A stretch of DNA of 64,000 bases, taken from contig NZ_QFRI01000004.1 in the NCBI RefSeq assembly GCF_003143755.1, positions 124,001 through 188,000 on the forward strand. Reading direction: 5' to 3'. Numbering within the stretch: the first letter of the stretch is position 1; every line of letters starts with the position of its first letter. The position numbers and the translations under genes are program-made. Origin of the DNA: Algibacter marinivivus. Its GTDB lineage: Bacteria; Bacteroidota; Bacteroidia; Flavobacteriales; Flavobacteriaceae. This document shows, piece by piece, positions 52,080 through 60,441 of the stretch. The notes below the pieces were generated by a model. It had not been told where the DNA came from and did no database searches. It was given only the letters and a program-made list of their open reading frames with translations.

Positions 52080-52099
52080 ATTCCTGTGCATGCAGGAAT
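52080..52099. terminator. Palindromic REP after yaaA
   Basis: ATTCCTGTGCATGCAGGAAT forms a near-perfect hairpin, 7 bases after the yaaA stop. It is the same class as 50813-50832, and a half copy (ATTCCTG) lies at about 53092-53098. Confidence 0.65.
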
Positions 52100-52122
52100 T
52101 CACTTTTAATAGTTTATTTTAG

Positions 52123-52848
52123 ATGTATTTCTACTTAATAATTGCCCTTCAAGGTTACTGTATTTATCACATGTACCAAAACAGAAACCCATATTATTGG
52201 GCTTTATTAATTATGTTTTTACCTGTGGTTGGTTCTGTTATATACTTAATTACGCAAGTTTATAACAAACGTGATGCAGAGAAAATAACCAACGAGATTG
52301 CGCATGTTATTAACCCTAGTAAGAAAGTTAAAGATTTAGAAAAGCGTTTAGAGTTTTCAGAATCTTATCAAAATCGTTTAAACCTTGCTGATGCATATTT
52401 GGAAATAAAAGATTATAATAATGCTATTACGCATTATCTAGAAGCTTTAAAAGATAACTCTCAGAATAACTTTTATGCTATCAAGCAACTTATTGAAGCC
52501 TATTTCAATATTGAAGATTGCAAGAAGGTTATTCACTATGTTGGAAAGATAAAAGACCATCCTGAATTTAAAAAATCTAGAACGCAGTTTTTATACGGAT
52601 TAGCCTTGGAAAGAGAAGGCAAAATAGAAGCAGCAGAATCCAATTTAAGACAAATTGATATTCGTTATTCTTTTTATGAAGAAAGACTGATATTAGCCAA
52701 ATTTCTGCTAAGTATCAATAAAAATGAAGAGGCTAAGGAGATTTTAAAAGATGTGCAAACAGAGTCTAGTCATATGACAAAACCCAATAAACGACTATAT
52801 AGGACAACAATCCTTGAAGTTGATAAGCTTCTAAAAGAATTAGAATAA
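52123..52848 (+). CDS. TPR protein with N-terminal membrane segment
   Basis: A 241-residue protein. The N-terminus has two short hydrophobic helices in the style of phospholipase-D nuclease N-terminal segments (YLIIALQGYCIYHMYQNRNPYYWALLIMF). The rest is helical with TPR-like repeats (LADAYLEIKDYNNAITHYLEAL; QLIEAYFNIEDCKKVIHYV; YGLALEREGKIEAAESNL). Probably a membrane-tethered scaffold. Function is unknown. Confidence 0.83.
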   Translation: MYFYLIIALQGYCIYHMYQNRNPYYWALLIMFLPVVGSVIYLITQVYNKRDAEKITNEIAHVINPSKKVKDLEKRLEFSESYQNRLNLADAYLEIKDYNNAITHYLEALKDNSQNNFYAIKQLIEAYFNIEDCKKVIHYVGKIKDHPEFKKSRTQFLYGLALEREGKIEAAESNLRQIDIRYSFYEERLILAKFLLSINKNEEAKEILKDVQTESSHMTKPNKRLYRTTILEVDKLLKELE

Positions 52849-52857
52849 TTATATATT

Positions 52858-52880
52858 AGGTTGAGCGCAGTAGAAACCTT
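52858..52880 (+). repeat. GAGCGCAGTCGA hairpin repeat, third copy
   Basis: AGGTTGAGCGCAGTAGAAACCT, stem AGGTT/AACCT around the same core, 10 bases after the TPR gene stop and 22 bases before the end of the convergent bTHX gene, followed by a T-run. It may terminate both transcripts. Confidence 0.7.
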
Positions 52881-52901
52881 TTTTTAAGTTTATCTAAAAT
52901 G

Positions 52902-53036
52902 TTATTTAGGTTTCGCTTTATTACCTACACTTATCTTTTGCTCAATAGAAGGTTTCTTTTTAATTCTTGGACGTCTTGCTCCAAAGGTTCCTCTATTTAT
53001 TTTTCCTCGTTTTGTTTTTTTATCGCCTTTTCCCAT
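52902..53036 (-). CDS. Ribosomal protein bTHX (30S, small)
   Basis: A 44-residue, very basic protein starting MGKGDKKTKRGKINRGTFG and then RRPRIKK. This is the signature of the THX family that binds the small subunit, found in Thermus and in Bacteroidota. ATG is at 53036 and the TAA stop at 52902-52904. It is too short for most gene callers. Its place is between the TPR gene (convergent) and the UDG-like gene (divergent). No other frame in 52849-53109 shows coding signs; the hydrophobic 63-residue frame on the opposite strand is its shadow. Confidence 0.92.
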   Translation of the reverse strand: MGKGDKKTKRGKINRGTFGARRPRIKKKPSIEQKISVGNKAKPK

Positions 53037-53109
53037 ATCTTTATTTTTTGTAGATATAAAATAATAAAAATTATAGTTTTTAGCAAATAAGATTCCTGTC
53101 TTCTATGAA

Positions 53110-53799
53110 ATGAAAGAAATGTTCAAACACAAGCATCCATACATACCATTCATCCAAAAAGATACCACAAAATTAATAGTTGGTACATTGCCACCACCAC
53201 GATTTTCAACAGGAGAATTGTTAGAAAAGGACGTTAATTTTTGCTATGGAAGCTATTACAATTCCCTTTGGTTATTTATAGATAAAATTCATAATTTGAA
53301 TTTACGATACGACAATTCGAATGAAGCGATTGAAGAACGAAAAGCATTTCTTATTAAAAGTAAAATAGGCGTTTGCGATATTGTTGAAAGCGCAGAACGC
53401 GATAAAATTGATGCTTCAGATTTAGGAATGAAAAACATAAAGCTTCGAGATATTATTGGCTATTTAAAGCAATATCCAAATATTGATACTTTATTATTCA
53501 CTGGCGGAAATAGTAAAAACGGTCCCGAATATTTCTTCAGAAAGCATCTAAAAGATTATAATTTGAAGTTGGAAATCGTTTCAAATGAAGTACCTCGAAT
53601 TCATAAATTTGAATTACCTGTCAGGTTGAGTGCAGTCGAAACCTCAATTAGAACAATAAAAACCGTTTCCTTAACCTCAGGTTCAGGAGCAGCCAATATT
53701 TCAATAAGCAGAATGCCACTTTATAAGCAGTTAAAAGCTAAAAATCCAGAATTTAATACGTTTGATTTTCGTGTGATGCAGTATAGAGAGTTTTTTTGA
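53110..53799 (+). CDS. Uracil-DNA-glycosylase-like protein with in-frame repeat insertion
   Basis: A 229-residue protein resembling the uracil-DNA-glycosylase superfamily: LIVGTLPPPRFS near 22-33 and NFCYGSYYNSLWLFI near 43-57 fit the family's motif I region, and KTVSLTSGSGAANISISRMPLY near 187-208 fits the C-terminal motif. It may act on a damaged or deaminated base; specificity is not known. A GAGTGCAGTCGA hairpin repeat is read in frame as PVRLSAVETS (residues about 171-180). The insert adds residues ahead of the last motif. Start ATG 53110; ATG 53119 is the alternative. Confidence 0.75.
   Translation: MKEMFKHKHPYIPFIQKDTTKLIVGTLPPPRFSTGELLEKDVNFCYGSYYNSLWLFIDKIHNLNLRYDNSNEAIEERKAFLIKSKIGVCDIVESAERDKIDASDLGMKNIKLRDIIGYLKQYPNIDTLLFTGGNSKNGPEYFFRKHLKDYNLKLEIVSNEVPRIHKFELPVRLSAVETSIRTIKTVSLTSGSGAANISISRMPLYKQLKAKNPEFNTFDFRVMQYREFF
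53623..53644 (+). repeat. GAGTGCAGTCGA hairpin repeat, fourth copy, inside a gene
   Basis: AGGTTGAGTGCAGTCG followed by AAACCT: the same core with AGGTT/AACCT arms, entirely inside the UDG-like coding sequence without breaking the frame. Confidence 0.75.
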
Positions 53800-53901
53800 A
53801 ATAATTTTCGCATGTTTTTTTTAAACTTCTGATTATTAGATTTTTATTAATATTTTTTTGTAAATTTCACTTACTAAATTTAATTTAAATAGGTGTTTGT
53901 T

Positions 53902-54324
53902 ATGAAAGTATCAAAAACAGTATTAATAATTTTAATACTTAATTTAAGTTTTATTAATACTACTTTTAGTCAAGTGTTAGTAGAAGAAAAAAATCAATCT
54001 CCTCAAGAATTATATGATTTTCATATAAGTAAAAAGAAGGCAAATAAAACTGCAGGTTGGATAACTTTTGGAGGGGGAATAGCTATGATTATTGGAGGTT
54101 TTGGAATTAATACAAGTGGAGGAATTATAGATGGTGATACAACAAATAATAATAAAGGGCTTTGGTTGTCTTATTTGGGTGGAGCTACAGCTTTAGCTAG
54201 TATCCCTCTGTTTATTTCTGCAGGTAAGCATAAAAAAAAGGCAAATATTCAATTGCAAAATGGTGCTTTAGGATTTAAAAATGAAGTTAATTTTACAGGT
54301 GTTTCCCTTGTGGTTTCATTTTAG
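53902..54324 (+). CDS. Exported membrane protein of unknown function
   Basis: A 140-residue protein with a signal peptide (about 1-24, ending TTFSQ) and two hydrophobic Gly-rich helices (WITFGGGIAMIIGGFGI; LWLSYLGGATALASIPLFISAG) joined by an Asn/Asp-rich loop, then a beta-rich end. It could be a small outer- or inner-membrane protein. It starts at ATG 53902; an in-frame GTG at 53893 was not chosen. No family was recognised. Confidence 0.7.
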   Translation: MKVSKTVLIILILNLSFINTTFSQVLVEEKNQSPQELYDFHISKKKANKTAGWITFGGGIAMIIGGFGINTSGGIIDGDTTNNNKGLWLSYLGGATALASIPLFISAGKHKKKANIQLQNGALGFKNEVNFTGVSLVVSF

Positions 54325-54461
54325 TATAATTAAAATTTTCTAATTGGATATGCAACAACCAATTGATGTTAAAAAACTGTTTTAGTAATCTATATTAAAT
54401 TAAAGTTGATATTTTTTCTTGCATAGTCTAACATAGACAAAGCAGAATGATAAATTAGATG

Positions 54462-54469
54462 TACATTTG
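54462..54469 (+). promoter_or_regulatory. -7 box TACATTTG for the helicase operon
   Basis: An exact TAnnTTTG match 55 bases before the helicase ATG. The implied leader contains a small hairpin (GTGTTT / AAACAC, 54501-54519) ending five bases before the start codon, a possible control point such as cold regulation; this is inference. Confidence 0.5.
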
Positions 54470-54524
54470 CACCAAATTACAGGAGTGACCTAACTTAATA
54501 GTGTTTGCTTCATAAACACAATAT

Positions 54525-55811
54525 ATGTCATTTCAATCTTTAGGCTTATCCGAAGCCTTGCTAAAAGCAGTTAGCAAAAAAGGATACAAAACCCCAAGTC
54601 CTATTCAACAAAAAGCCATTCCTCCAGTTTTAGAAGGTAAAGATGTATTAGCATCAGCACAAACAGGAACAGGGAAAACAGCAGGTTTTACATTACCGCT
54701 TTTACATATACTTTCTGAAAACCCAAAGCAAAAATTCAGACCCATTCGTGCGTTGATTTTAACACCAACTAGAGAATTAGCAGCCCAAGTTTATGCAAAC
54801 GTTAGAGAGTATAGCGAGTTTTTAAACTTACGAAGTGCGGTGATTTTTGGAGGAGTTAATCAAAAACCACAGGCTGCAACTATCCGTCAAGGTGTTGATA
54901 TTTTAGTTGCTACACCTGGGCGTTTATTGGATTTACAAAGTCAAGGTTTATTATCACTAAAACGTATCGAAATATTTGTTTTAGATGAAGCCGATAGAAT
55001 GCTTGATATGGGCTTTTTAAGAGATATTCAAAAGGTTATTAATTCGATGCCAGATAAACGTCAGAATTTGATGTTTTCTGCAACGTTTTCAAAAGATATC
55101 AAGAAGCTTGCACATGGTATTTTAAATCATCCAGTACAGGTTGAAGCAACTCCAGAAAACACAACGGTTGAAGCGATTACTCAAAAAGTATATCGTGTTG
55201 CAAAAGGCAAAAAAACGGGTTTAATTATAAAATTAATTTCTGAAGGTAACTGGAAACAAGTTTTAGTGTTCACAAGAACAAAACATGGCGCCAACAGACT
55301 TTGTGAAAAAATGGTAAAGTCTGGAATTACAGCAGCGGCAATTCACGGTAATAAAAGTCAAGGTGCTAGAACTAAAGCATTATCTGGTTTTAAAAGTGGT
55401 CGCGTTCGTGTTTTAGTAGCTACCGATATAGCTGCGCGAGGATTAGATATTCCGTTATTACCGCATGTTATTAATTTTGAATTACCAAATATCTCTGAAG
55501 ATTACGTGCATAGAATTGGTAGAACAGGTAGAGCAGGAGCTAACGGTCAAGCTATATCTTTAGTAAGTGCAGATGAAACATCTTTTTTAAGAAATATTGA
55601 AAAATTAATAGGAGAAAAAATTGAAGTAGAAATTGTTGAAGGTTTTGAACCAGATCCAAATGCATCTACTGAGCCTATTAAACCAGGGCAAAATAGACAA
55701 CCGCGTAATAAATCTAGAAATTCTAATTCGAATAATTCAGGAGGAAATAGAAACAGCCGAAGTAGGAGTAACAAAAACAATTCTAGAAGACGAAACGACA
55801 GACGTAATTAA
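54525..55811 (+). CDS. rhlE: DEAD-box RNA helicase, RhlE-type
   Basis: An ATP-dependent RNA helicase of 428 residues. It has the Q motif ([15 protein letters not shown]), motif I AQTGTGKT (45-52), Ia PTRELA, II DEAD (in [10 protein letters not shown]), III SAT (FSATFSKDI) and [12 protein letters not shown]. The C-terminal tail (about 375-428) is Asn/Arg/Ser-rich and basic, a typical RNA-binding extension. It is followed 5 bases later by a 71-residue gene and then a VF530 gene, probably one transcript. Confidence 0.95.
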   Translation: MSFQSLGLSEALLKAVSKKGYKTPSPIQQKAIPPVLEGKDVLASAQTGTGKTAGFTLPLLHILSENPKQKFRPIRALILTPTRELAAQVYANVREYSEFLNLRSAVIFGGVNQKPQAATIRQGVDILVATPGRLLDLQSQGLLSLKRIEIFVLDEADRMLDMGFLRDIQKVINSMPDKRQNLMFSATFSKDIKKLAHGILNHPVQVEATPENTTVEAITQKVYRVAKGKKTGLIIKLISEGNWKQVLVFTRTKHGANRLCEKMVKSGITAAAIHGNKSQGARTKALSGFKSGRVRVLVATDIAARGLDIPLLPHVINFELPNISEDYVHRIGRTGRAGANGQAISLVSADETSFLRNIEKLIGEKIEVEIVEGFEPDPNASTEPIKPGQNRQPRNKSRNSNSNNSGGNRNSRSRSNKNNSRRRNDRRN

Positions 55812-55816
55812 AATTT

Positions 55817-56032
55817 ATGCAACAGGTTCTAAAAGATAAAATCATAGAAGTTTGTAATAAGAAAATAGCAGCAAAAGGTGAAAATGTTGGTGTTTCTTTT
55901 TATGCGTTTTTTAAGAATAAAAATGATAATCCAGAATTATTAATGGAAGCTGCAACTTGGTGGATTAAAACTCATAAGTTGAATCATTTTGAGAAGGCTG
56001 TGAAAATTAAAAATTTAGTAGAAAATTTATAA
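55817..56032 (+). CDS. Conserved 71-residue protein of unknown function
   Basis: A small helical protein ([20 protein letters not shown] then [22 protein letters not shown]). It contains the AATWWI segment of a small bacterial family for which I cannot give a role. It lies between rhlE and the VF530 gene, with a one-base overlap to the latter, so a link with RNA or DNA binding is likely from context only. Confidence 0.75.
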   Translation: MQQVLKDKIIEVCNKKIAAKGENVGVSFYAFFKNKNDNPELLMEAATWWIKTHKLNHFEKAVKIKNLVENL

Positions 56033-56256
56033 TGGAATCTCAACCAAATAATCCACTTCACGGTGTAAAGCTAGAACAAATTATTAATGATTTAGTAGCG
56101 CATTATGGTTGGGAATATATGGGCTATACCATAAAAATAAAATGCTTTACAGATAACCCTTCAGTAAAATCAAGTTTGAAATTTTTAAGACGTACACCTT
56201 GGGCTAGAACTAAGGTTGAAAATATGTATTTGAACTATTTAAAAAACAAAAATTAA
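56032..56256 (+). CDS. VF530-family DNA-binding protein (DUF2132)
   Basis: A 74-residue member of the VF530 family, with the signatures [28 protein letters not shown] and [22 protein letters not shown]. The fold is known, and a DNA-binding role has been proposed, but no pathway is established. It overlaps the end of the 71-residue gene by one base and closes the helicase transcript; the next gene is convergent and begins 3 bases on. Confidence 0.9.
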   Translation: MESQPNNPLHGVKLEQIINDLVAHYGWEYMGYTIKIKCFTDNPSVKSSLKFLRRTPWARTKVENMYLNYLKNKN

Positions 56257-56259
56257 TAA

Positions 56260-57210
56260 TTATGCTTGTTGCCAAAGTTGTTGAACTGTTTTTAAATCTT
56301 TTGAAATAGCGTTGTAAATTTCTTTTTTACTTATACTTGGTGTTTTACTACCGTGTTCAGCACCACCTAAATCATATTCACAATGTAAAGACACAGGAAC
56401 ATTTATTTTATACTTTTTTAATAATTTAAAATATCTATCAAAATCAACCATACCTTTACCAATAGGTACATTAATAGGTTTCCAAATACCATTTATTTGT
56501 CCCCATTTAAAGTCTTTTAAAACAATAGTTTTGATGTTGTCTTTAACTAATTTTAAGCTATTGGTCCAAGATAAACCACCTTCTACTAGAGCGTGTCGTA
56601 TATCATACTGTACTCCAAAAGTATCTAAGTTAACAAATTCTAGTATTTGTTTTATTTCCCATAAAGATGCTCCAACTGATGTGCCAGCATGATTTTGATA
56701 ACAGCCTACTAATCCGTGTTTAGCATTATAAACACTTAAGTCTTTAACGATAGTTTTATAGTCCTTTAAACTAGCTTCCATTGATTTATCTTTTGAATAT
56801 TTAAACCAATTGGTCCTATAATATTTTATGTCACATTCTGCAGCTGTTTTAAGAACATTAATGTCTGTTTGGTTGTTAGCATTATTAACTGCTGTAGACA
56901 TCATTATACACTGTGCACCACTTTGCTTAATAGCTTCAACAGCTTTAGGTAATATATCAAAAACCTCTTCTGGCTGCACATGCCCCTTAGGTCTTACAGT
57001 TAAATCGACACCAGTAAATCCCATTTCTAGAGTACGCTCTCCTAATTCTTTGAAGTCTAAAAACTGAAGATGTTTAGAAAAAATATTAATATTAAGTTTG
57101 TCTAATGGGGCTTCAAATTCTAACAAATTAATTGGCAATGCAGCAAAAGGAATCATGCTCAATGCAATTCCAGATTTTTTAGTAAACTCTCGTCTAGAAA
57201 TTGATGTCAT
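56260..57210 (-). CDS. Sugar phosphate isomerase/epimerase-like TIM-barrel protein, Tat-exported
   Basis: A 316-residue xylose-isomerase-like TIM-barrel protein. It begins with a Tat-type signal (SRREFTKKSGIALSMIPFAAL), so it is probably exported folded. Barrel features include GFTGVDLTVRPKGHVQPEEV, YQNHAGTSVGASLWE, VQYDIRHALVEGG and VSLHCEYDLGGAEHGS with metal-ligand-like His/Glu/Asp. It likely acts on a carbohydrate; substrate unknown. It is a single gene, 39 bases from the trmL stop. Confidence 0.83.
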   Translation of the reverse strand: MTSISRREFTKKSGIALSMIPFAALPINLLEFEAPLDKLNINIFSKHLQFLDFKELGERTLEMGFTGVDLTVRPKGHVQPEEVFDILPKAVEAIKQSGAQCIMMSTAVNNANNQTDINVLKTAAECDIKYYRTNWFKYSKDKSMEASLKDYKTIVKDLSVYNAKHGLVGCYQNHAGTSVGASLWEIKQILEFVNLDTFGVQYDIRHALVEGGLSWTNSLKLVKDNIKTIVLKDFKWGQINGIWKPINVPIGKGMVDFDRYFKLLKKYKINVPVSLHCEYDLGGAEHGSKTPSISKKEIYNAISKDLKTVQQLWQQA

Positions 57211-57249
57211 GTGTTTTGTTTATTTTAAAGATTTTCTAATTTAAGAAAA

Positions 57250-57699
57250 TTAAATATGTTTTAACCCTTCATAAATTACTATACTAACTGCATTTGCTAA
57301 ATTCAAACTTCGAACATGCTTACTATATAAGGGGATTTTAAAAAGTTGATTTTCGTATTTTTTAAGAAGTGGTTTGGGCAAACCCACAGATTCTTTTCCA
57401 AAAACTAAAAACATATTATCTTCAAAAGGAATGTTCCAATGATTTTTTGAACCATGACTAGAAAGAAAAGCCATAGTTTTACCTTTATTTATTTTGAAAA
57501 ATTCTTCAATATTCTCATAATAGGTAACTGATAAATGTTGCCAATAATCTAAGCCAGCACGTTTTAATCTAGTATCGTCAATGGTAAATCCAAAGGGTTT
57601 TACTAAATGCAAATTTGAACCTGAAGCTAGAGCTAGTCTTCCTATGTTGCCAGTGTTATTAGGTATTTCAGGTTCTATTAAAACAATATTTAAAGGCAT
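57250..57699 (-). CDS. trmL: tRNA (cytidine(34)-2'-O)-methyltransferase
   Basis: A SPOUT-fold enzyme of 149 residues that methylates the wobble nucleotide of certain leucine tRNAs. Motifs are PEIPNNTGNIGRLALASG (5-22), DYWQHL, FLSSHG, LVFGKESVGLP and RSLNLANAVSIVIYE. It overlaps the trpA stop by one base, so it is carried in the trp transcript, although it is not a tryptophan gene. Confidence 0.95.
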   Translation of the reverse strand: MPLNIVLIEPEIPNNTGNIGRLALASGSNLHLVKPFGFTIDDTRLKRAGLDYWQHLSVTYYENIEEFFKINKGKTMAFLSSHGSKNHWNIPFEDNMFLVFGKESVGLPKPLLKKYENQLFKIPLYSKHVRSLNLANAVSIVIYEGLKHI

Positions 57700-58463
57700 T
57701 AGTTTTGTATGGTTTTTACAAATGTACCAGTTCCATCAGCGCCATGTTTTGTCATATGCTTCACAAAAGCACTACCAATAATAGCGCCTTTAGCATATTG
57801 TGTGGCTTGTGTAAACGTTTCATTATTACTAATGCCAAAACCGATAATTTGTTGATTTTTTAGGTTCATTTTAGCAATACGCTCAAAATATGCAGTTTGT
57901 TCTTCTCCAAAACCAGATTGCGCTCCGGTTGTACTCGCGCTACTTACCATATAAATAAATCCGTTTGAGATAGAGTCTATATATCTGATGCGTTCATCAC
58001 TGGTTTGTGGCGTAATTAAAAATACATTTATAAGTCCGTATTTCTCGAAAATAGCTTGGTATTCCTGATGGTAAACATCCACTGGTAAATCCGGAATTAT
58101 CAAACCGTCAATGCCTAATTCCTGACATTTTTTACAAAATGCTTCAACACCATATTGAAACATTGGGTTGAAATAACCCATGATAATCAAAGGGATATTA
58201 ACTGTTTTTCTGATGTCTTTTAGTTGGTCAAAAAGTACTTCTGTAGTCATTCCGTTTTTAAGCGCTTTTGTAGAACTATCTTGAATAGTTGGACCATCAG
58301 CTAATGGGTCGCTAAAAGGCAAGCCTATTTCAATCATATCAACGCCGTTTTTTTCTAGATTTTGAATGATGGAAACGGTATCATTAATATTTGGGTAACC
58401 TGCTGTAAAATATATAGACAGTAACTTTTTGTTTTCTTGTAATTTTTGATTTATTCTGTTCAT
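57699..58463 (-). CDS. trpA: Tryptophan synthase alpha subunit
   Basis: Cleaves indole-3-glycerol phosphate to indole for the beta subunit. In 254 residues it shows the catalytic Glu in EIGLPFSDPLADGPTIQ (about 47-63) and the catalytic Asp region (QELGIDGLIIPDLP), plus GFIYMVSSASTTGAQ. It is separated from the trpF-trpB gene by a 121-base spacer that holds MITE-like copy 5. Confidence 0.96.
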   Translation of the reverse strand: MNRINQKLQENKKLLSIYFTAGYPNINDTVSIIQNLEKNGVDMIEIGLPFSDPLADGPTIQDSSTKALKNGMTTEVLFDQLKDIRKTVNIPLIIMGYFNPMFQYGVEAFCKKCQELGIDGLIIPDLPVDVYHQEYQAIFEKYGLINVFLITPQTSDERIRYIDSISNGFIYMVSSASTTGAQSGFGEEQTAYFERIAKMNLKNQQIIGFGISNNETFTQATQYAKGAIIGSAFVKHMTKHGADGTGTFVKTIQN

Positions 58464-58501
58464 TTTCTTTTCTATGAATTTTTAATCAATGTTCTAAACC
58501 C

Positions 58502-58582
58502 GCGTTAGGGATTGAGCGATTGTTGGATCCCGATTTTTATCGGGAGACTCGTGAAAGCCCGACCCTTGTGGTAACGCCCAAA
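58502..58582 (-). repeat. MITE-like dispersed repeat, copy 5 (inverted), inside the trp operon
   Basis: Read on the plus strand it goes GCGTTAGGGATTG ... TGGTAACGCCCAAA, the inverse of the other copies. The centre has ATCCCGATTTTTATCGGGA. It fills most of the spacer between trpB and trpA, so it must be transcribed with the operon. Confidence 0.8.
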
Positions 58583-58584
58583 TC

Positions 58585-60441
58585 TTATATTTTAAAATAA
58601 TCTATATAATTTTCTAAATCTTTATCACCTCTACCTGATAAACTTACAACTACAACATCATCTTCTTTAAACTCTCGTTGCCCAAAAATTGCAAGCGCGT
58701 GCGAGGTTTCAATGGCTGGAATAATACCTTCTAACTTTGATAATTCTAAGCCAGCTTCCATAGCATCACTATCTGTAATAGACATGAATTCTGCACGACC
58801 AGTTTTTGATAAATGGGCATGCATAGGGCCAACACCTGGGTAATCTAACCCTGCTGAAATGGAGTAGGGCTCTGTAATTTGTCCGTCTTTGGTTTGCATT
58901 AATAAGGTTTTACAACCGTGAATAATGCCTTCTTTTCCAAGTACAGAAGTTGCTGCGCTTTCTCCAGAATCAATACCTAAACCTGCAGCTTCAACGGCAA
59001 TAATGCCAACATCTGGCTCGTGTAAATAGTGGTAATAAGTTCCGGCTGCGTTGCTCCCGCCACCAATACAAGCTACAACATAATCAGGGTTTTTACGACC
59101 TTCTTGCTCTTTTAATTGCCATTTAATTTCTTCTGATATTACAGCTTGAAAACGCGTTACCATATCTGGATATGGGTGAGGACCAATTGCAGAACCTATA
59201 ATATAATGTGTATTTACAGGGTTGTTAATCCAATCACGAATCGCTTCATTAGTTGCGTCTTTGAGCGTACGACTTCCAGACAATGCAGGTACTACTGTAG
59301 CGCCCAACATTTTCATTCTAGCTACGTTTGGTGCTTGTCGTGCAATATCAATTTCGCCCATATACACAATACACTCTAATCCCATTAAAGCACAAACTGT
59401 AGCAGTAGCAACACCATGTTGTCCCGCACCAGTTTCGGCTATAATTCTAGTTTTACCTAAACGCTTCGCCATTAAAATCTGTCCAATAGTATTGTTGATT
59501 TTATGTGCGCCTGTATGGTTTAAATCCTCACGTTTTAAGTAAATTTTTGTATTGTATTTTTCCGAAAGGCGTTTTGCAAAATAGAGTGGAGAAGGACGAC
59601 CTACATAATCCTTTAAAAGTTGGTCGAATTCTTTTTTAAACTCAGGTTCTGCCATTACTTTTAAATAGTTTTGGCGTAACTCTTCTACATTTGGGTAAAG
59701 CATTTCTGGGATGAATGCACCACCAAATTCGCCATAATAGCCTTTTTCATCTACATTGTAATTCATAACTATTTCTTTATTATTGTCTAGAATTGAACTT
59801 AGGTTCTTTTTGAATGTTTTTAAATCTTCAATATCTTTTAATCCAGGTTCAATTTCAAATTTGCTATTAACATCTAAAGCGTAGCAATATTTTGACGCCT
59901 TACTGTTTACAAATTGATTAATTTTTTCAACTTCGTTTAATCCTAATCCACCACTTAAAAAGAAAGGTTTAGTTGAAGGATAATTATTTAATACATTCCA
60001 ATTGAAAGTATAACCGTTGCCACCAGGGTGTTTGCCTTTAGTATCGAAAAGAAAGTAATTACATGTATTTTCATAGGGTTTTAGAATACTAAAATCGAAT
60101 TCATCTTTTATAGAAAAAACTTTGATGATCTCTAAATTATGAGATGCTGAAACAAGTTCAGCATGACGATTTTTTAAATCGTCACAATATTCAGGAGATT
60201 CCTTTCCGTGTAATTGAACAGCTTGCAAATTGTGTTTATTAACTAACTTGATAACAATATCTATATCTGCATCAACAAAAACACCTGTTTTTTTAATTGA
60301 TTTTGGTAACTCTGGAATCGATTCAGTATCAAAGTTTCTTGCGGATTTTTCATAAAATATAAACCCAAGATAATCAGGTTGCAATGCAGCAACTTGTTCA
60401 ATATTATCTTGATATTTCATGCCACAAACCTTTAATCTCAT
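58585..60441 (-). CDS. trpF-trpB: Phosphoribosylanthranilate isomerase / tryptophan synthase beta fusion
   Basis: One 618-residue frame. Residues 1-225 are TrpF: VCGMK with the general base Cys, GVFVDAD with the Asp, and [13 protein letters not shown] (phosphate loop). Residues 226-618 are TrpB, starting [12 protein letters not shown], with the PLP Lys314 (K89 of TrpB) in HTGAHKINN and the GGGSNAAG phosphate loop. No stop separates them, but Met226 at 59766 could be an internal start. A repeat encoding RHAELVSAS is inserted in TrpF at about 92-100. Both halves otherwise appear complete. It overlaps trpC by 4 bases. A sequencing error is the main alternative for the fusion. Confidence 0.9.
   Translation of the reverse strand: MRLKVCGMKYQDNIEQVAALQPDYLGFIFYEKSARNFDTESIPELPKSIKKTGVFVDADIDIVIKLVNKHNLQAVQLHGKESPEYCDDLKNRHAELVSASHNLEIIKVFSIKDEFDFSILKPYENTCNYFLFDTKGKHPGGNGYTFNWNVLNNYPSTKPFFLSGGLGLNEVEKINQFVNSKASKYCYALDVNSKFEIEPGLKDIEDLKTFKKNLSSILDNNKEIVMNYNVDEKGYYGEFGGAFIPEMLYPNVEELRQNYLKVMAEPEFKKEFDQLLKDYVGRPSPLYFAKRLSEKYNTKIYLKREDLNHTGAHKINNTIGQILMAKRLGKTRIIAETGAGQHGVATATVCALMGLECIVYMGEIDIARQAPNVARMKMLGATVVPALSGSRTLKDATNEAIRDWINNPVNTHYIIGSAIGPHPYPDMVTRFQAVISEEIKWQLKEQEGRKNPDYVVACIGGGSNAAGTYYHYLHEPDVGIIAVEAAGLGIDSGESAATSVLGKEGIIHGCKTLLMQTKDGQITEPYSISAGLDYPGVGPMHAHLSKTGRAEFMSITDSDAMEAGLELSKLEGIIPAIETSHALAIFGQREFKEDDVVVVSLSGRGDKDLENYIDYFKI
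60141..60168 (-). repeat. REP element encoding RHAELVSAS inside trpF
   Basis: On the minus strand the sequence starts CGTCATGCTGAACTTG and continues TTTCAGCATCTC. It is a palindrome (GATGCTGAA / TTCAGCATC) of a class known in many genomes, where its translation gives RHAELVSAS. It is in frame and adds about 10 residues between DDLKN and NLEIIKVF. Confidence 0.85.

Noticed and set aside
53037-53109. Attachment site or small RNA between bTHX and the UDG-like gene
   Set aside because: Only a half copy of the ATTCCTG palindrome is visible; no stem, promoter or repeat pair supports an RNA or att site.
1857-58582. CRISPR array made of the repeated hairpins
   Set aside because: The repeats are dispersed by kilobases, differ in length and orientation, and no regular spacers or cas genes are present.
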